Shown here: one piece after another, positions 32,960 through 44,017 of the stretch
How positions within the stretch are numbered: the stretch's first letter is position 1
Layout: the number at the start of each line of letters is the position of its first letter
NCBI GenBank assembly: GCA_021292165.1
Contig: CM037877.1
Span: forward strand, 34,112,197 to 34,176,196
Direction: 5' to 3'
Origin: Shinisaurus crocodilurus
Taxonomy: Eukaryota; Chordata; Lepidosauria; Squamata; Shinisauridae
DNA: 64,000 nucleotides
Translations under genes and position numbers: made by a program
Notes under the pieces: model-generated
Told to the model about the DNA's origin: nothing
Databases searched by the model: none
Seen by the model: only the letters and a program-made list of their open reading frames with translations

Positions 32960-34160
32960 ACTTGGGATTGTAGTAATATCTGGGTGTGTATCCATCTACG
33001 TATATTTTGACAGTAAGGGCCAATGTAATGTTACTGAGTGGTGATGCTGCTGCTTTTCCATGGTTGGACCCCTTTCTGTTTTGGCCATATCTAGAAATAG
33101 GGATCATGTGATCAAACTAAGTAACCTGACACTTGGTTTAGTTGGGGAAATCATGTGGTTGCTTCAAACACCAGCATCACTTCTTCCAGTTTATTTGCCC
33201 AATCCATGTGGTTTCTCTTCTTGGACATTATTAGAACCATGAGGGATGCAGTCAACAGGAAGTGGCAGCTACACTGCTCTGGTAATGTATTAGTCAGGAC
33301 GAAGTCTTGTTAAATAAAATATAAGCAGACCATAATTTATGGATGAAATTTGGAAACATACCCTGAAATTTGTGACTGCTGTGTTTTGTACACAGACAGT
33401 GCTGTTTATACACTTCCTGTTTCAGCAACTTCTGGGGGGTTAGAGAAGGATGTACTGTATGCTCCCCCTCTCCAGCACTGGTGTTCCCATCTCCCTTGAC
33501 ATGACATTTGCATAGATATATCAGGGCTGGTGTGGCCAAATGGTTGAGAAAAAGGCCACTTCTGTTGCTCTTTAAATAGATAAATATTCTGTATAACCCC
33601 AAAACATCTAATGGACATTGTGTGTATTCCTACAAACGAAGTTATTTTGTGTGTGGGTTGCCCTCCCAATTAATGTTAGAGGAAATGTTTTCAAAAGTAG
33701 CAAGTGGATTTCTAAAATATCTTTAAAAGGGAAAAAAAGAGGGAGTCTTGTCAGTTTAGCCTAGCTCCACTTGATAACACTGATGAAGCTATACTGCATG
33801 GTCTTTCTCCATCTATATTCTGCCTTGTGCTATTGTTTGGAGGAATGTGCAGTAGGGAAAATGCATCCCTTGTACATATTCCTCAAGAGAGACTAGGTAT
33901 ACAAATAATAACAGGAGTAGTTATTGAAAGTAAAACACAGAAAATCTACAGTTCAGCTTCATGAAACAGCAACACATTCTATAGCATATTTGTAAGAAAC
34001 TTTGCAGACAACTGGAAATTGTGTACTAGTCTGCGAGACAAATAGAAACAACCAAGCTTTTGATTTTTTGTAATCAACCAGCATGCTCTTTATCTTTGTT
34101 CATGCACTGTTGAATTAGGGGGAAATCTTAAAACTTGGAGGGAGCCTGAGTTTGTTGAGA
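32960..34160. other. Intron; no gene seen
   Basis: No exon or classifiable repeat. GTAACCTGACACTTGGTTTA near 33120 resembles text near 31420, but the match is too short to interpret. Confidence 0.4.
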
Positions 34161-34161
34161 A

Positions 34162-34298
34162 CTAGGGTTATGCAGCCTGATGCCCTCTAGATGTATTGGA
34201 CTACAACTCTCATAGTCCCTAACCATTGGCCATGCTGCCTGGGGCTTATGGGAGTTGTAATCCTAAACATCTAGAGGACACCAGCTTGCCTATCCCTG
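34162..34298. mobile_element. hAT-type MITE
   Basis: Inverted halves: CTAGGGTTATGCAGCCTGAT with GCCCTCTAGATGT on the left, and ACATCTAGAGGACACCAGC with TTGCCTATCCCTG on the right. The terminal CA is mutated and the target duplication is not clear. Confidence 0.7.
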
Positions 34299-34369
34299 TT
34301 GTAATGTTGATTACATCTCTGGAAGCCCTATTTACTGGACCGCCATTATGTTTTATAAGGTTGGTGGAC

Positions 34370-34406
34370 AATAAAGAGCCTTCTCAGTGGTGGCCCGTAC
34401 CTTGGG

Positions 34407-34440
<34 letters not shown>

Positions 34441-34510
34441 GAGAGAGAGAGAGAGAGAGAGAGGTCTCCTCTGTATTTTAAGAGGGCTTTAAAAATGGTT
34501 TGTTTTTCTT
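34370..34510 (+). mobile_element. L2-type LINE fragment with palindromic microsatellite
   Basis: GAGCCTTCTCAGTGGTGGCC followed by CGTACCTTGGGGAATTCTCT corresponds to the RAFSVVAP-LWNSL end of L2 ORF2. RALKMVCF-like text follows the microsatellite. The (TC)14(GA)12 tract at 34411-34463 interrupts it. Confidence 0.6.
34411..34463. repeat. (TC)n(GA)n self-complementary microsatellite
   Basis: About 14 TC units switch directly to about 12 GA units with TCGA at the centre, making a perfect palindrome able to fold on itself. Confidence 0.95.
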
Positions 34511-34879
34511 CACTTTTAATTGAAAGGGGTTTTATTTATTTATTTATTTATAATATTTATAGACCATCTTTTCACAAATGTCATCAAGGTGGTGTACAAC
34601 AATACAAATAAAAACAATAATACATAAAGAAATAAGCAAATAAACCATATTAAAACACAAAAAACTTAAAGCCACTCTTCACAAATTAAAGAGATGTGTA
34701 TTCACTTCTTTCTGAAAAGCTGAGAGAGCGGAGACCAAACTTAGCTCTGAAGGGTGTACATTCCACAGTTTGGGGGTGATGCAGGAGAAGTTCACCTTTT
34801 CACGTGTGCCCGACAAATAAGCCTCTGTGAGCGGGTGTGTCCTGAAAAGGGACTCCCCTGAAGTTTTTAATAACTAGGT

Positions 34880-35003
34880 AAGTTAAGCTAAGCAGGGTCA
34901 AGCCTGGTTGTTACTTGGATGGGAGACCCCTCCTCTAGTTTCCTGCATTGAGCGGGGGGTTGGACTCGATAGCCTTGTAGGCTCCTATGGATCTATGAAT
35001 AAG
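34880..35003 (+). mobile_element. 5S-rRNA-headed SINE, 5'-truncated, copy d
   Basis: Starts within the 5S-like part (AAGCTAAGCAGGGTCAAGCC) and continues through ACTTGGATGGGAGACC and GGGGTTGGACTCGATAGCC to ATGGATCTATGAATAAG. 5' truncation is what LINE-driven retroposition gives. Confidence 0.85.
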
Positions 35004-35056
35004 TTCATAGCGAGACAGGTAACCCTTCAGCTAGGCAGGTCCTGAGCTGTTTGAAG

Positions 35057-35360
35057 CACGGGTGCACAACCTTTTTGGCTCCTAGGTCCACGTGTGATGC
35101 TGGCTTGGGAAGGAGTTACATACACACACACACACAAGTGTACACCCCCACACCATTGATCCTGATAGAGATTGCTCTTTCATCACTTCTAGCAGTGACA
35201 GGGAAAGAGTGATCTGTATGAGGATCTTTGGGAGAGGGAGTAGAGAGTATAGGCAGGGGGAAATTCAGTGGCGGTAGGAGGGTCAGGGCATCCTTGTGGG
35301 ATCACAGTAAAGGCCTTGGAGAGGCTCATGCACTCTTAGGCTGCAGGGGGTGCACCCCTG
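35057..35360. mobile_element. hAT-type element, 304 bp
   Basis: Starts CACGGGTGCACAACCTTTTTGG, ends GGGGGTGCACCCCTG. Flanks GTTTGAAG and CTTTAAAG agree at 6 of 8. It contains a short CA tract. No transposase was seen. Confidence 0.75.
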
Positions 35361-35530
35361 CTTTAAAGGTTAAGACCAACACCTTGAATTGAACCCAGAA
35401 AACTGATAACCAGTGCAGGTCTTTCAATATAAGGGTGACACAATCACAATGCCATGTACCGATTAGCAGACTAGCTGCTGCATTTTGCACCAATTTTATT
35501 GTACTTGCTGCAGCTTCTGTTGCTTGGTTA

Positions 35531-37005
35531 AGTTTTTGGATTGGATTTGTTTTTAGTCCATTTTAACTGGCTTGTTTTTAAATTTTTTGTTTAGCATTTT
35601 TTTATTTTATGAATCTGTTACATTGAACTGAATAATGCATATTTTATATTGTAAACTTCCTTGGGAAAACTATGGTCTTGAAAGGCAGCTAAGAAATTTA
35701 TTAAATAAATAATTGAAGCAATGTTAAAAATGTCTTACCTGTTATGGAAGCTTGTTTTGTTACCGAGTTAACCAGTTTCTTTGAAATACTAATTAAATGG
35801 CTAACTTTTCAAAGAATTACATTCCCTGTTTAGTTGCATTAGATAAAATGTATCCTTCTCCATGTTTTTTCTTGTGAGAATGTAGGCAAAGATAGGATGG
35901 GGAGACTAAAGATGCATTATAGTATACAAAGAACACAAGCTTCTTATCATTTACCTGAAGTAATATGCACTAAAGGGGTTTAAAATTTCAGTTTATTTTG
36001 GTATATATTTGGTACTGCATTTGAAACTCTGTCTGTGTGTGTGTGTACACACGCGCACACACACACACACACACTCCAAAGGAATCTATTACTATATTGG
36101 GGGATACTACTATTTTCCCCAATATAGTAGTAATGCTGGTGAGCTTCTCTAGCTGTTGTTTGACTCCACCTGCTGGTAAATGCTCATAGTACTGGAAATA
36201 TGTGAGACTCCAAATTGATGGCTTGGAATTAATAAAATGGAATTAAATTTTGATTAGAAAGAAACCTGATTTTGATATTGTGAAGTGGGTAATAGGAATG
36301 CTTCAGTATCCAGTGTATCCAAGTTAGTTAATGGTAACTCCTGCTGAAACGAAAACTAAAACAAAACCTAGTTAGCTTGTCTACTTTAGGACCTCTTGCT
36401 TGTCTTCAAATGGCATGTTGCATATCATACTTAATTTCCCCCCAAATAAGCTCCTAATCAAAGTCATGGTATATTTTTAATTGATGGTAATACCTGTTAT
36501 TACCTGGCACAAGCTGGAGTTCCCTTTCAGTTTGGGGTTATAAGGGAACATATTTTTTCTGCAACATTTGGCTGTTTGCAACTACTAAGTCCTTGCCAAA
36601 AAATGATAATTCTGTACCACTGTGCCCTCTTAAATCTTTGATTAATGCCATTTACAGATACACAGTTTCTCATGAAAGAACACAGATGTCTACAGTGCAG
36701 CTGGCTGTAAAACCCTTTGCATGTGTATCTTGCTTAAAATCTTGTGTCCATGATGAATTACCATGAAATCAGTCTGAAGGCTGAAATCTGGGGAATTACA
36801 TTATTTTAATAGCTTGGAATGAAAAGGACAGTTGTGTTATAATTTAAGTATTTAACAATAGTTACAGCTTATACATTCTGGGGAATTGTATTGACATCAC
36901 TCTAAACTTGAAGGAGTTACTGGGTGTGCGTTATTTATTTCAGTATATCTGTAATGCAGTCTGTTTAATATGTATTTCAGAACAGAAGGACTGAAGTGAC
37001 ATATC
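35531..37005. other. Intron; L2-like 3' tail and simple repeats
   Basis: About 35540-35712 has a T-rich, AATAAATAAT-ending stretch resembling an L2 3'UTR. A GT/AC compound tract lies at 36029-36074. ACTATATTGGGG and CCCCAATATAGT form a 12-bp hairpin at 36091-36128. No gene. Confidence 0.45.
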
Positions 37006-37009
37006 TTAA

Positions 37010-37290
37010 TTATTTGTATCCTGCCCTATCCCAGAGATTATGCAGTGGTTACAATAAATCCAAAAGAATATATAAAAGAAAAGAAAAACATTTTTAAAAA
37101 TGCTCTGTTGGCTAAACCCAGATGCCAGCCCAAACAAAGGTCTTACAGTGCTTCTAAAATGTGCTTAGTCTTTTTGGCATGCCTCCAAGGGGAGGGGAAT
37201 ACCACAGCTGTGAGACAGCCAGGAAGAGCACTTCTTTCTCTGCCTTTTTATTGTCTGAATGTAGCCAGTGATGTGGGTTCCAGGAAGCTT
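37010..37290 (-). mobile_element. Old L2/CR1-like repeat, minus strand, fragment
   Basis: TATCCTGCCCTATCCCAGAG, CATGCCTCCAAGGGGAGGG and ACCACAGCTGTGAGACAGCC are diverged matches to the family at 14777, 34520, 48310 and 49985. Assignment is tentative. Confidence 0.4.
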
Positions 37291-37469
37291 TCTGATGCCC
37301 TAAATTAATTGGAATTGATTAGCATGTTTGATTCACATGAACAAAACTAAAACAAGTGACCCATATTAATTTTATGTGCCACACAAATCTCTCAAATGTC
37401 TTTCCAATAGATACAAGTATTTGAACTGAAATACTTTACTGATAATTGAAAAGTCAATAAAGCACACTT

Positions 37470-37545
37470 CCAGGATAGTCCTATACATATCTACTCAGAA
37501 GTAAGCCCTACTTATTTCAGTGGAACTTACTCCTGGAAAAATATG
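37470..37545. repeat. CCTATGCA-type palindromic repeat, copy
   Basis: GTCCTATACATATCTACTCA, then GAAGTAAGCCCTACTT, then CAGTGGAACTTACTCCTGG follows the family pattern. The distal TAGGATTG half is lost. Confidence 0.65.
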
Positions 37546-38390
37546 CATATGCACCTCTTTCAACTTATCACTTGCAAATGACTCCCATGCATTCAGTGTT
37601 ATTTGTGGGGTTGGGACTGTGCATTTCCCAAGGTACATCTGGTTTGGCTCTAAGGCAGACCTGGGATTCCAACTGCAAATTCCACAATGCTGTCCTCTCA
37701 AAGTGTAAGTCTGCCTCCAATTTCTGCGTGCAGAAGTAATCACTCACGGCTGCAGTTAGTACAAAAGCTTCACAGCTGCTTAGCTATTAACTGAACTTCA
37801 TCTAAAGTCTCATGATGAAGCAGGTGAACAGCACAGTTTGCACCACTGTGATTGCTTTCTGTTGCAAGCAGTAACTTCGTCATAATTGCGCTGAGTTCTA
37901 AATTCAACATTTCCAGGTAACCCAAACCAATATCTTGCATGTGTTTCATATTCTTTGTAGTCAAAGTTTGTCCCTTGCTGCCTGTAACTATCTCAAAGGT
38001 TCCGAGAGTACAAATCTGAGACCCTGCCTTGACCCTAGTATCAAGAGACATAGAAGTAAATGGGCCCCAGTGAATGAATGACTGATCTTCCTTTGTGTAA
38101 AAAGCTTCAGGGTGCTCAAAGAGGATTACTACAGCTCAGAGCTATAGTAATGCATGCGTTTACTATTTGTTGAAAGATAAACTGATATTCAGAGAAGCAG
38201 TGCTTGGAACCTGGTCTCAAAAGGTGAACTAGCAATGCCAGCATGTGGAGCAATGCTAGGGCCAGGAATAGATTAAGGGCCTCCTCTTCCAGTGTTGTGT
38301 ATTAGTCTATAAATCTTCAGTTTTATACACAGTCACTTGTGCAAGTCTGATTAATAAGGCATTATAGATTTCTCTGAACATTTATATTCT
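37546..38390. other. Intron; no gene seen
   Basis: No recognisable exon or repeat. Confidence 0.35.
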
Positions 38391-38394
38391 GTAT

Positions 38395-38730
38395 GAGCAG
38401 GGCTGGCACCGGCACCAGATGTCTGGGCACCTTTGGGCATGGTACTGCTGAAGGCCCCCACCCCCCTCCCTGCTTTTGCCACTGCCACCCATCGCTCCTG
38501 CCACCCCCACTGCCTCCTCCACCTGTCAACCCCTTCGCCCCCCACTGCCTCCTCTCACTGCTGTTGTCAGAGCCAAATGCCTGGCTCTGATGGGGTCCTT
38601 CTTCAGAGCCAGGCATCGTGGAGACTGGAGAGTTCTCACAGGAGATTGCCCACTGCACAGGCAATCTCCCAAGCTACCTCTTGTCCTGAGCAGCCTCACC
38701 TCCCTGTTCATGGTGGTCACAATCCAGAAT
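38395..38730. repeat. C-rich patch with hairpins, possible transposon
   Basis: GCAGGGCTGGCACCGGCACC at the left resembles a hAT end. It holds two foldbacks, ATGCCTGGCTCTGA against TCAGAGCCAGGCAT (38577-38616) and GGAGATTGCC against GGCAATCTCC (about 38641-38669). No right end or target duplication was identified. Confidence 0.4.
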
Positions 38731-38755
38731 AGCATTCTGTGCTCTTACCTTAGAG

Positions 38756-38901
38756 CAGGGCTTTTTTTCTGGTGGAACTCACCGGAACTGAGTTCCAGCA
38801 CCTTTTCTTCTATTAATTGCATTACAATTTAATCGCCATCTACTCCCGAGGAAATGTAATCCAAGAGTTCCGGTACCCTTTTCTACAGAAAAAAAGCACT
38901 G
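38756..38901. mobile_element. hAT-type MITE
   Basis: Starts CAGGGCTTTTTTTCTGGTGG, ends CAGAAAAAAAGCACTG, with the exact 8-bp duplication CCTTAGAG on both sides (38748-38755 and 38902-38909). 146 bp, non-coding. Confidence 0.92.
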
Positions 38902-39083
38902 CCTTAGAGAAAGAAAGACAGGGTCAGCTCTATGCTACGTATCTAATGTAATGTGTAGTTTGATGCTGTGTGTACTGGATTTTTGCTTCTTTAAGAAATA
39001 CATTGAATTATGAAAACATTCCTATTAAAAAAAAATCCTACCGCAAATTTGTATCATTAAAATTGCTGTGGAAAGCTTTACAG

Positions 39084-40104
39084 CAGGGGTCTTCAAACTA
39101 CGGCCCGCGGGACACATCCGGCCCAACGTGTCCTTTCATCCGGCCCGGCAGCCAATTTAGTCTAGAGGCACTCTTACCGCGCAAGAACGGAATTGCCTCG
39201 GGCAAAAGTTACTGCTGCTTTGCTACAGGAGTAGCACCTCCGCCTGACTCTCCTGCTGGGGAAGAGGGAGGAGAATGGGGAGGGGGCATGACATCAGCAT
39301 GAGCCCACGTGAGCACCTCGAGGAGGATGGGCCCCAAGTTGTGGTGGTGGCGGCAGCAGCAGCCAATCTAGAAAGGTACGCAGTCAGTAGCCAGGTTTTG
39401 CAGAGTTTTTGGAGGAGGAGAGGCTCCTCCACCGGAGGAGACGCTGGCCGTGGCACTGATGCCCGCCCTGCCGTGCTCCGGGTGGCTAGCACCCCGCCGC
39501 CACCGGCTCAGCCGCACCTCCTCCACCCTAGGAGACACTGGCCGCAGCGCTGCTGCCCGCCCTACCGGGCTCTGGGCAGCTTGCGCCATGACGACGCCGG
39601 GTCTGCCGTGCCTCCTCCACCCACCGGAAGAGAAGCTGGCCATGGCGCTGCTGCCCGCCCTGCATCACTTGTTACGACTAGCAGTGACAAATATGGAACC
39701 GGACATTGACCATCTCATTAGCCAAAAGCAGGGCCATACTTCCCATTGAAATAATAATAAGCTTATGTTGATTAAAATTGTTCTTCATTTTAAATATTGT
39801 GTTATTTTTTCCTGTTTTTTTTTTGCATTACAAATAAATAAGATTTGTGCAGTATGCAAATCAAGCCTTTCTATGCCTTTTTAAAATTTAATGTATTTCA
39901 ATTTTAGACAGCAAATTAATTTATAATTAATTTATTATTAATTTATAATAACTTTCCATTTAATCAAGTAAAAAAAAAGGACCCAGGTCCTTTTTTTTTT
40001 ACTTGATCCATTCGTTCATATTTTTTTTCAAGCTATAGTCTGGCCCCCCAACAGTCTGAGGGTCAATGAACTGGCCCCCTGTTTAAAAAGTTTGAGGACC
40101 CCTG
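39084..40104. mobile_element. hAT element, about 1 kb, non-autonomous
   Basis: Begins CAGGGGTCTTCAAACTACGG, ends TTTGAGGACCCCTG, with the exact 8-bp duplication CTTTACAG (39076-39083 and 40105-40112). The left two thirds is GC-rich and contains a 94-bp tandem repeat; the right third is AT-rich with a strong palindrome at 39963-40007. No transposase motif was seen in the open frames. The ends are reminiscent of Charlie/OposCharlie-like hAT families, from memory only. Confidence 0.92.
39424..39671. repeat. 94-bp minisatellite inside the hAT element
   Basis: CTCCTCCACC starts units at 39424, 39518 and 39612, and GCCCGCCCT recurs at the same offset in each. About 2.6 units, GC- and CpG-rich. Frames of 90-144 codons crossing it are explained by the repeat. 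Confidence 0.85.
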
Positions 40105-40112
40105 CTTTACAG

Positions 40113-41205
40113 CCTTATTGATGCTACTGATATTTCTTTGTATGTTGAATAATATTAGTGCCTGAATTCTTCTCCCACTCTACCTGTTTTATTCCTGATT
40201 GCCATTTATCTCCCTGAAGTTACTCCTGAGTGTTTAGAACGTGACTAGAGAATAGGACCCAAAGTTTGAAAGATCAAAATACCTATCTCACCAGTTCTCA
40301 GAATCCTCTAAATCTATGATCTGGGCATTATTGTGTTAACCATTTCAAACCAGTAACTGTTGAAGCAACAAATGCTTCTGAAAATATTTTGTAAAATAAA
40401 ACAGTCCTGCAGAAATTATAGTATGTTTTTATTTAGAACTCCATTTGGGGCAGCTGTATATTTTTTAAAAAAAAGAAGTCATGGCTTGTTTTTAGAAAAC
40501 AGGCTTTCTAGTATTTTAGGACTAGAAAATATTCAGTAAGTGTTCCCCTGTTGATAGAACACAGGTACTATTTCAGTCTTTATATATGCGTATGCAATAA
40601 GCATGCATTTTCACATGAAGCATTTTTACAGCTCCAGACTTGTCCTAACACATCATCTGTCAGGGCTTTAGAAAATGACCTGTTCTAATTTTATTTATTG
40701 TATTTATACAATGTGTTATATATATTTATATAAATTGTTCTAATAGGAGCAGGTCTCCTCACTTAGCCTGATAGATTTTTTCTTACCTGATACTTATTTC
40801 TTACCTGATAGCCACCGAGAGCCAATGTATTCAGTTTTGTGCTCCATTTTTTGCCTTAAAGCTTTATTTCCTTAGTGTTCCACAAGAATTATGGATCTGC
40901 TTTATTCTCACTCCATTTTCATAACTCTTTGTTACCACACTTTGCTTACAAGCTTATAAACTTAAATGTCATTAAAATTACTGTTCTTAAAAAAGAAATG
41001 TTTATGAAACTAAGGTGTTCATGACTGTATGTTGTATTTATTAAGGCATGATCCAGGGAGTTAAGCAATTTTAAGTTCAGTTATTTTCAGTGAAAGGAAT
41101 ATAAGCAGGTCTTAATCCCACCGTTGAAAATAATGACATTTGAAAGTGTTTGATTTTGGATAATTTCCGGGAGGTGCAGGGGAGAAGAGAAATAGTCTAT
41201 AAATA
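40113..41205. other. Intron; no gene seen
   Basis: AT-rich, with scattered homopolymers. No exon or repeat family recognised. Confidence 0.4.
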
Positions 41206-41211
41206 CTAAGG

Positions 41212-41290
41212 CTGCAGTCCTATGCACTATTACTTGTGAGTAAGCCTCACTGAAGTCAGTGGGACTTACCTACAGCACTCTGTGATACTT
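41212..41290. repeat. CCTATGCA-type palindromic repeat, copy
   Basis: GCAGTCCTATGCACTATTAC, then GAGTAAGCCTCACTG, then AGTCAGTGGGACTTACC. Confidence 0.65.
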
Positions 41291-41912
41291 AGCAATCCTT
41301 ACCAAAATCCTATAGGTCAAGCCAATGTTGTTATTGCTTATATTACTGTTGAGAGAAGTGAAGTCTAAGAAATAGCGCTTAAGACCACTCAACAAGTTTG
41401 TGTCTGAGCCAATATTTAAACTGGGACATTCTGCCCATGTTTTTATTTAAACCAAATATGCTGTAAAGAGTTCTGAAAGGATCCTTCCAGACTTTATGAC
41501 TGTACAACGAAACAGCAGATCAGATTCAGCCTAAGCAAATGCAAAGTGATGCTCATGGAGACAAACATTCCTTATTTCACATATATAGTGATAGTGCCCA
41601 AATTGGTTGAAACTGCTGATCCTGGTGCAGTAAAAAGCTTGCTGACAACACCTGATTATTGAGCTATGGCAGTGAGAAAACAAGGGGAGGGGCCAAAAAA
41701 GAAAGAGTAAAAGGGTATATATCAAGCATTATCTATGAAGGAAGGCTTAAAAAGTTTGAGTTGCTTAGTTTTTTTGGGGGGGAGATCGCTATCATGGTTT
41801 TAAAAAGTGTTGAGAGAGTTAATAGAAATTATTCTCTCTCCACCATTAGAAGGTAAGGGTCATACAATGGAATTGATTGGCAGTAGAGTCAGGACAAACA
41901 AAAGAAAGTAAT

Positions 41913-42835
41913 TGTGGAGGAAGGGGGGGGCTGGCTGACCCACCACACCCCCACCCTTTCCTACCCCAAAGGACCCAAGACCCCCAGAGATCTCAAGGTA
42001 CCAGATTGCCAGCCTCAGCTGTCTGCAATCCTACTTGAATCTCTGTTCAGGGACTTGCCTTTGTCTATAACCTGGATTTAGTTACTGAACCAAGCAGAGC
42101 AATCCACAAACACCATGTGGGGTAAACCCAAGAAAGGTTTATTCTGGTAGCATTTTACAACAAAAGGTGGGGAAATGAGAGAAGCACAAAAGAGAGAGAC
42201 ACTTTGGTACAAAGTAAAGCTGCAAAATAACAAAACCTGATTCTTTATATCTCTCAGGCACACAACTCTGTTACCTGAGGGTCAGTTCTCTTCCAGGGTT
42301 AGATCCAGCACAGCCTTGCTGCCCGGGAGGACTACTTCACCTACCCGAAGGTCCGAGATGGGTAGCCGTCCACAAGGCTTGCCGTTCCCAGAGCCCTCAT
42401 TCAGCTAATTTCACCAGGAGCTACCTGGGGTCTGATCCTGAGGCCACCCGAAGGCTTGGGCCTCTCCTTGGCTTACCGCCATTGCTCCAACAGCCGGCAG
42501 CCACGCGATGACCAAAGACAAAGACAAAAACCCACACGTTGGGAAATATACCTCCCCTCCTTCCCTCCCCTCCCCTCCTTTCTGTAGCTTTGCTGCTTCT
42601 TAGCCAATCAGGATGCACTTCACCTGGCCAGACAGGGGGAGGGGAACTCATGACTCTTGACTTACTGGGCCTGAACTACATTTGCATTTGAAAGCCCTGT
42701 CTCCGGCTTTTCAGGACTTCCAGGCGCCATCGCCTCCTCCCAGCCTTACTTGGTTTACACATGAGGAGGCGTGTGCGCGCGTGTGTGTGTGTGTGTGTGT
42801 GTGCGCAGGAACCCTCAAAGGCTCTTTTCTCCACA
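41913..42835 (-). mobile_element. Solo LTR, family A, minus strand
   Basis: On the plus strand it starts TGTGGAGG and ends TTTTCTCCACA, with the exact 5-bp duplication GTAAT (41908-41912 and 42836-42840). On its own strand it carries a CA tract near the 5' end, an octamer ATGCAAAT, CATCCTGATTGGCTAAG, AATAAACC, and TTTACCCCACATGGTG. These correspond in the same order to the plus-strand LTR at 9083-9843. It is larger (923 bp), mainly through extra GC-rich and GGAGGGGAGGGG sequence. No internal genes. Confidence 0.87.
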
Positions 42836-42840
42836 GTAAT

Positions 42841-43320
42841 ACTTCATTCAAGTGATACAAACAGAATAATGGAATTCATTCCCACAAGATGCAGTGACAG
42901 GAGTAGAATGTGCCCCTTCTTTTTATTTCTTTGCTTTATATTTTATGATTACTTCTTTCCTTGAGATAAACTTCAGAAATGGTGGCTGGTTGATTTTAAG
43001 CTTTTGAGCATGTACCAGTATCTGAATGTAAATTGAAACAGAGTTCTTGCCAATTCAAATCCAGTCAGCTGTTCCAAACCCAGAATAACATAGCTAATAA
43101 TTGGCCTACATAAGCATTTTTATGAAAAGCATTATTGAGGGCTTTTCCTGGCATAGTTCTGTTCTGAGACTTGACCTCTCTGGGGGCTTCAGAGACTTGC
43201 CTGTTAGTAGGGGAAAGTGTTGAGGAATGCATATTCAGTAACACAATGGTAAATAATGAGCTGTTTGTTGTCTTTTTAAAAAAACACACACACCCAAATA
43301 TCTAGATTTAAAGGGCCTTT
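42841..43320. other. Intron; no gene seen
   Basis: Unclassified sequence between the solo LTR and the CR1 fragment. Confidence 0.35.
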
Positions 43321-43329
43321 GTGTATCCA

Positions 43330-44017
43330 GGGAGGTGCCTCCTCAAGTACACTGATGAGAAGGATCTTGGAATTGTTGTAGATCACAAACTGAATATGAA
43401 CCAGCAATGTGATGTGGCCACAAAGAAGGCAAATGCTATTTTGGGCTGCATTAATAGAAGTATAGCATCCAAATCGTGTGAAGTGATAGTTCTCCTTTAC
43501 TTAGCACTGGTTAGGCCTCATCTTGAGTACTGCATCCAGTTCTGGGCACCACAGCTTTAAGAAGGATGTAGACACACTGGAGAGGCTTCAGAGGAGGGCA
43601 ACAAAGATGATAAAGGGACTGGAAACAAGGCCCTATGAGGAGAGACTGAAAGAACTGGGCATGTTTAGCCTTCAGAAGAGGAGACTGAGGGAAGATATGA
43701 TAGCACTCTTCCAGTACTTGAAGGGTTGTCATAAAGAGGAGGGCCAGGATCTCTTCTCGATCATCCCAGTTTGCAGGACAGGGAATAATGGGCTCAAGTT
43801 ACAGGAACCCAGATTCCGCCTAAACATCAGGAAAAAAATTCCTGACTGTTAGAGCAATAAGACAATGGAACCAACTACCTAGGGAGGAGGTGGGCTCTCC
43901 CACTCTGGAAACATTCAAGGTGCAGCTGGACAGACATCTGTCAGGGATGCTTTGACCTGGATTCCTGCATTGCGCAGGGGGTTGAACTCGATGGCCTTAT
44001 AGGCCCCTTCCAACTTT
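43330..44017 (+). mobile_element. CR1 LINE, 5'-truncated 3' end
   Basis: The C-terminal part of CR1 ORF2 is readable over two frames: YTDEKDLGIVVDHKLNMN and [13 protein letters not shown], then [17 protein letters not shown] and [19 protein letters not shown], then WNQLPREE before the stop near 43953. The 3'UTR is short and ends GCAGGGGGTTGAACTCGATG, then GCCCCTTCCAACT. The usual 8-bp terminal repeats are replaced by a T-rich run. This 3' end matches the tail of the 5S-headed SINEs. Confidence 0.93.

Larger units (their letters stand above)
34520..35530 (-). mobile_element. Old L2/CR1-like repeat, minus strand, with nested insertions
   Basis: It starts with a (TTTA)n tail and TAATATTTATAGACCATC, then TACATTCCACAGTTTGGG, and ends near ACCAACACCTTGAATTGAAC and GCTGCTGCATTTTGCACC. 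The 5S SINE (34880-35003) and a hAT element (35057-35360) interrupt it. A matching copy is at 49985-50960. Confidence 0.55.

Noticed and set aside
39275..39749. Overlapping 90-144 codon frames as genes
   Set aside because: They lie across a minisatellite inside a hAT element.
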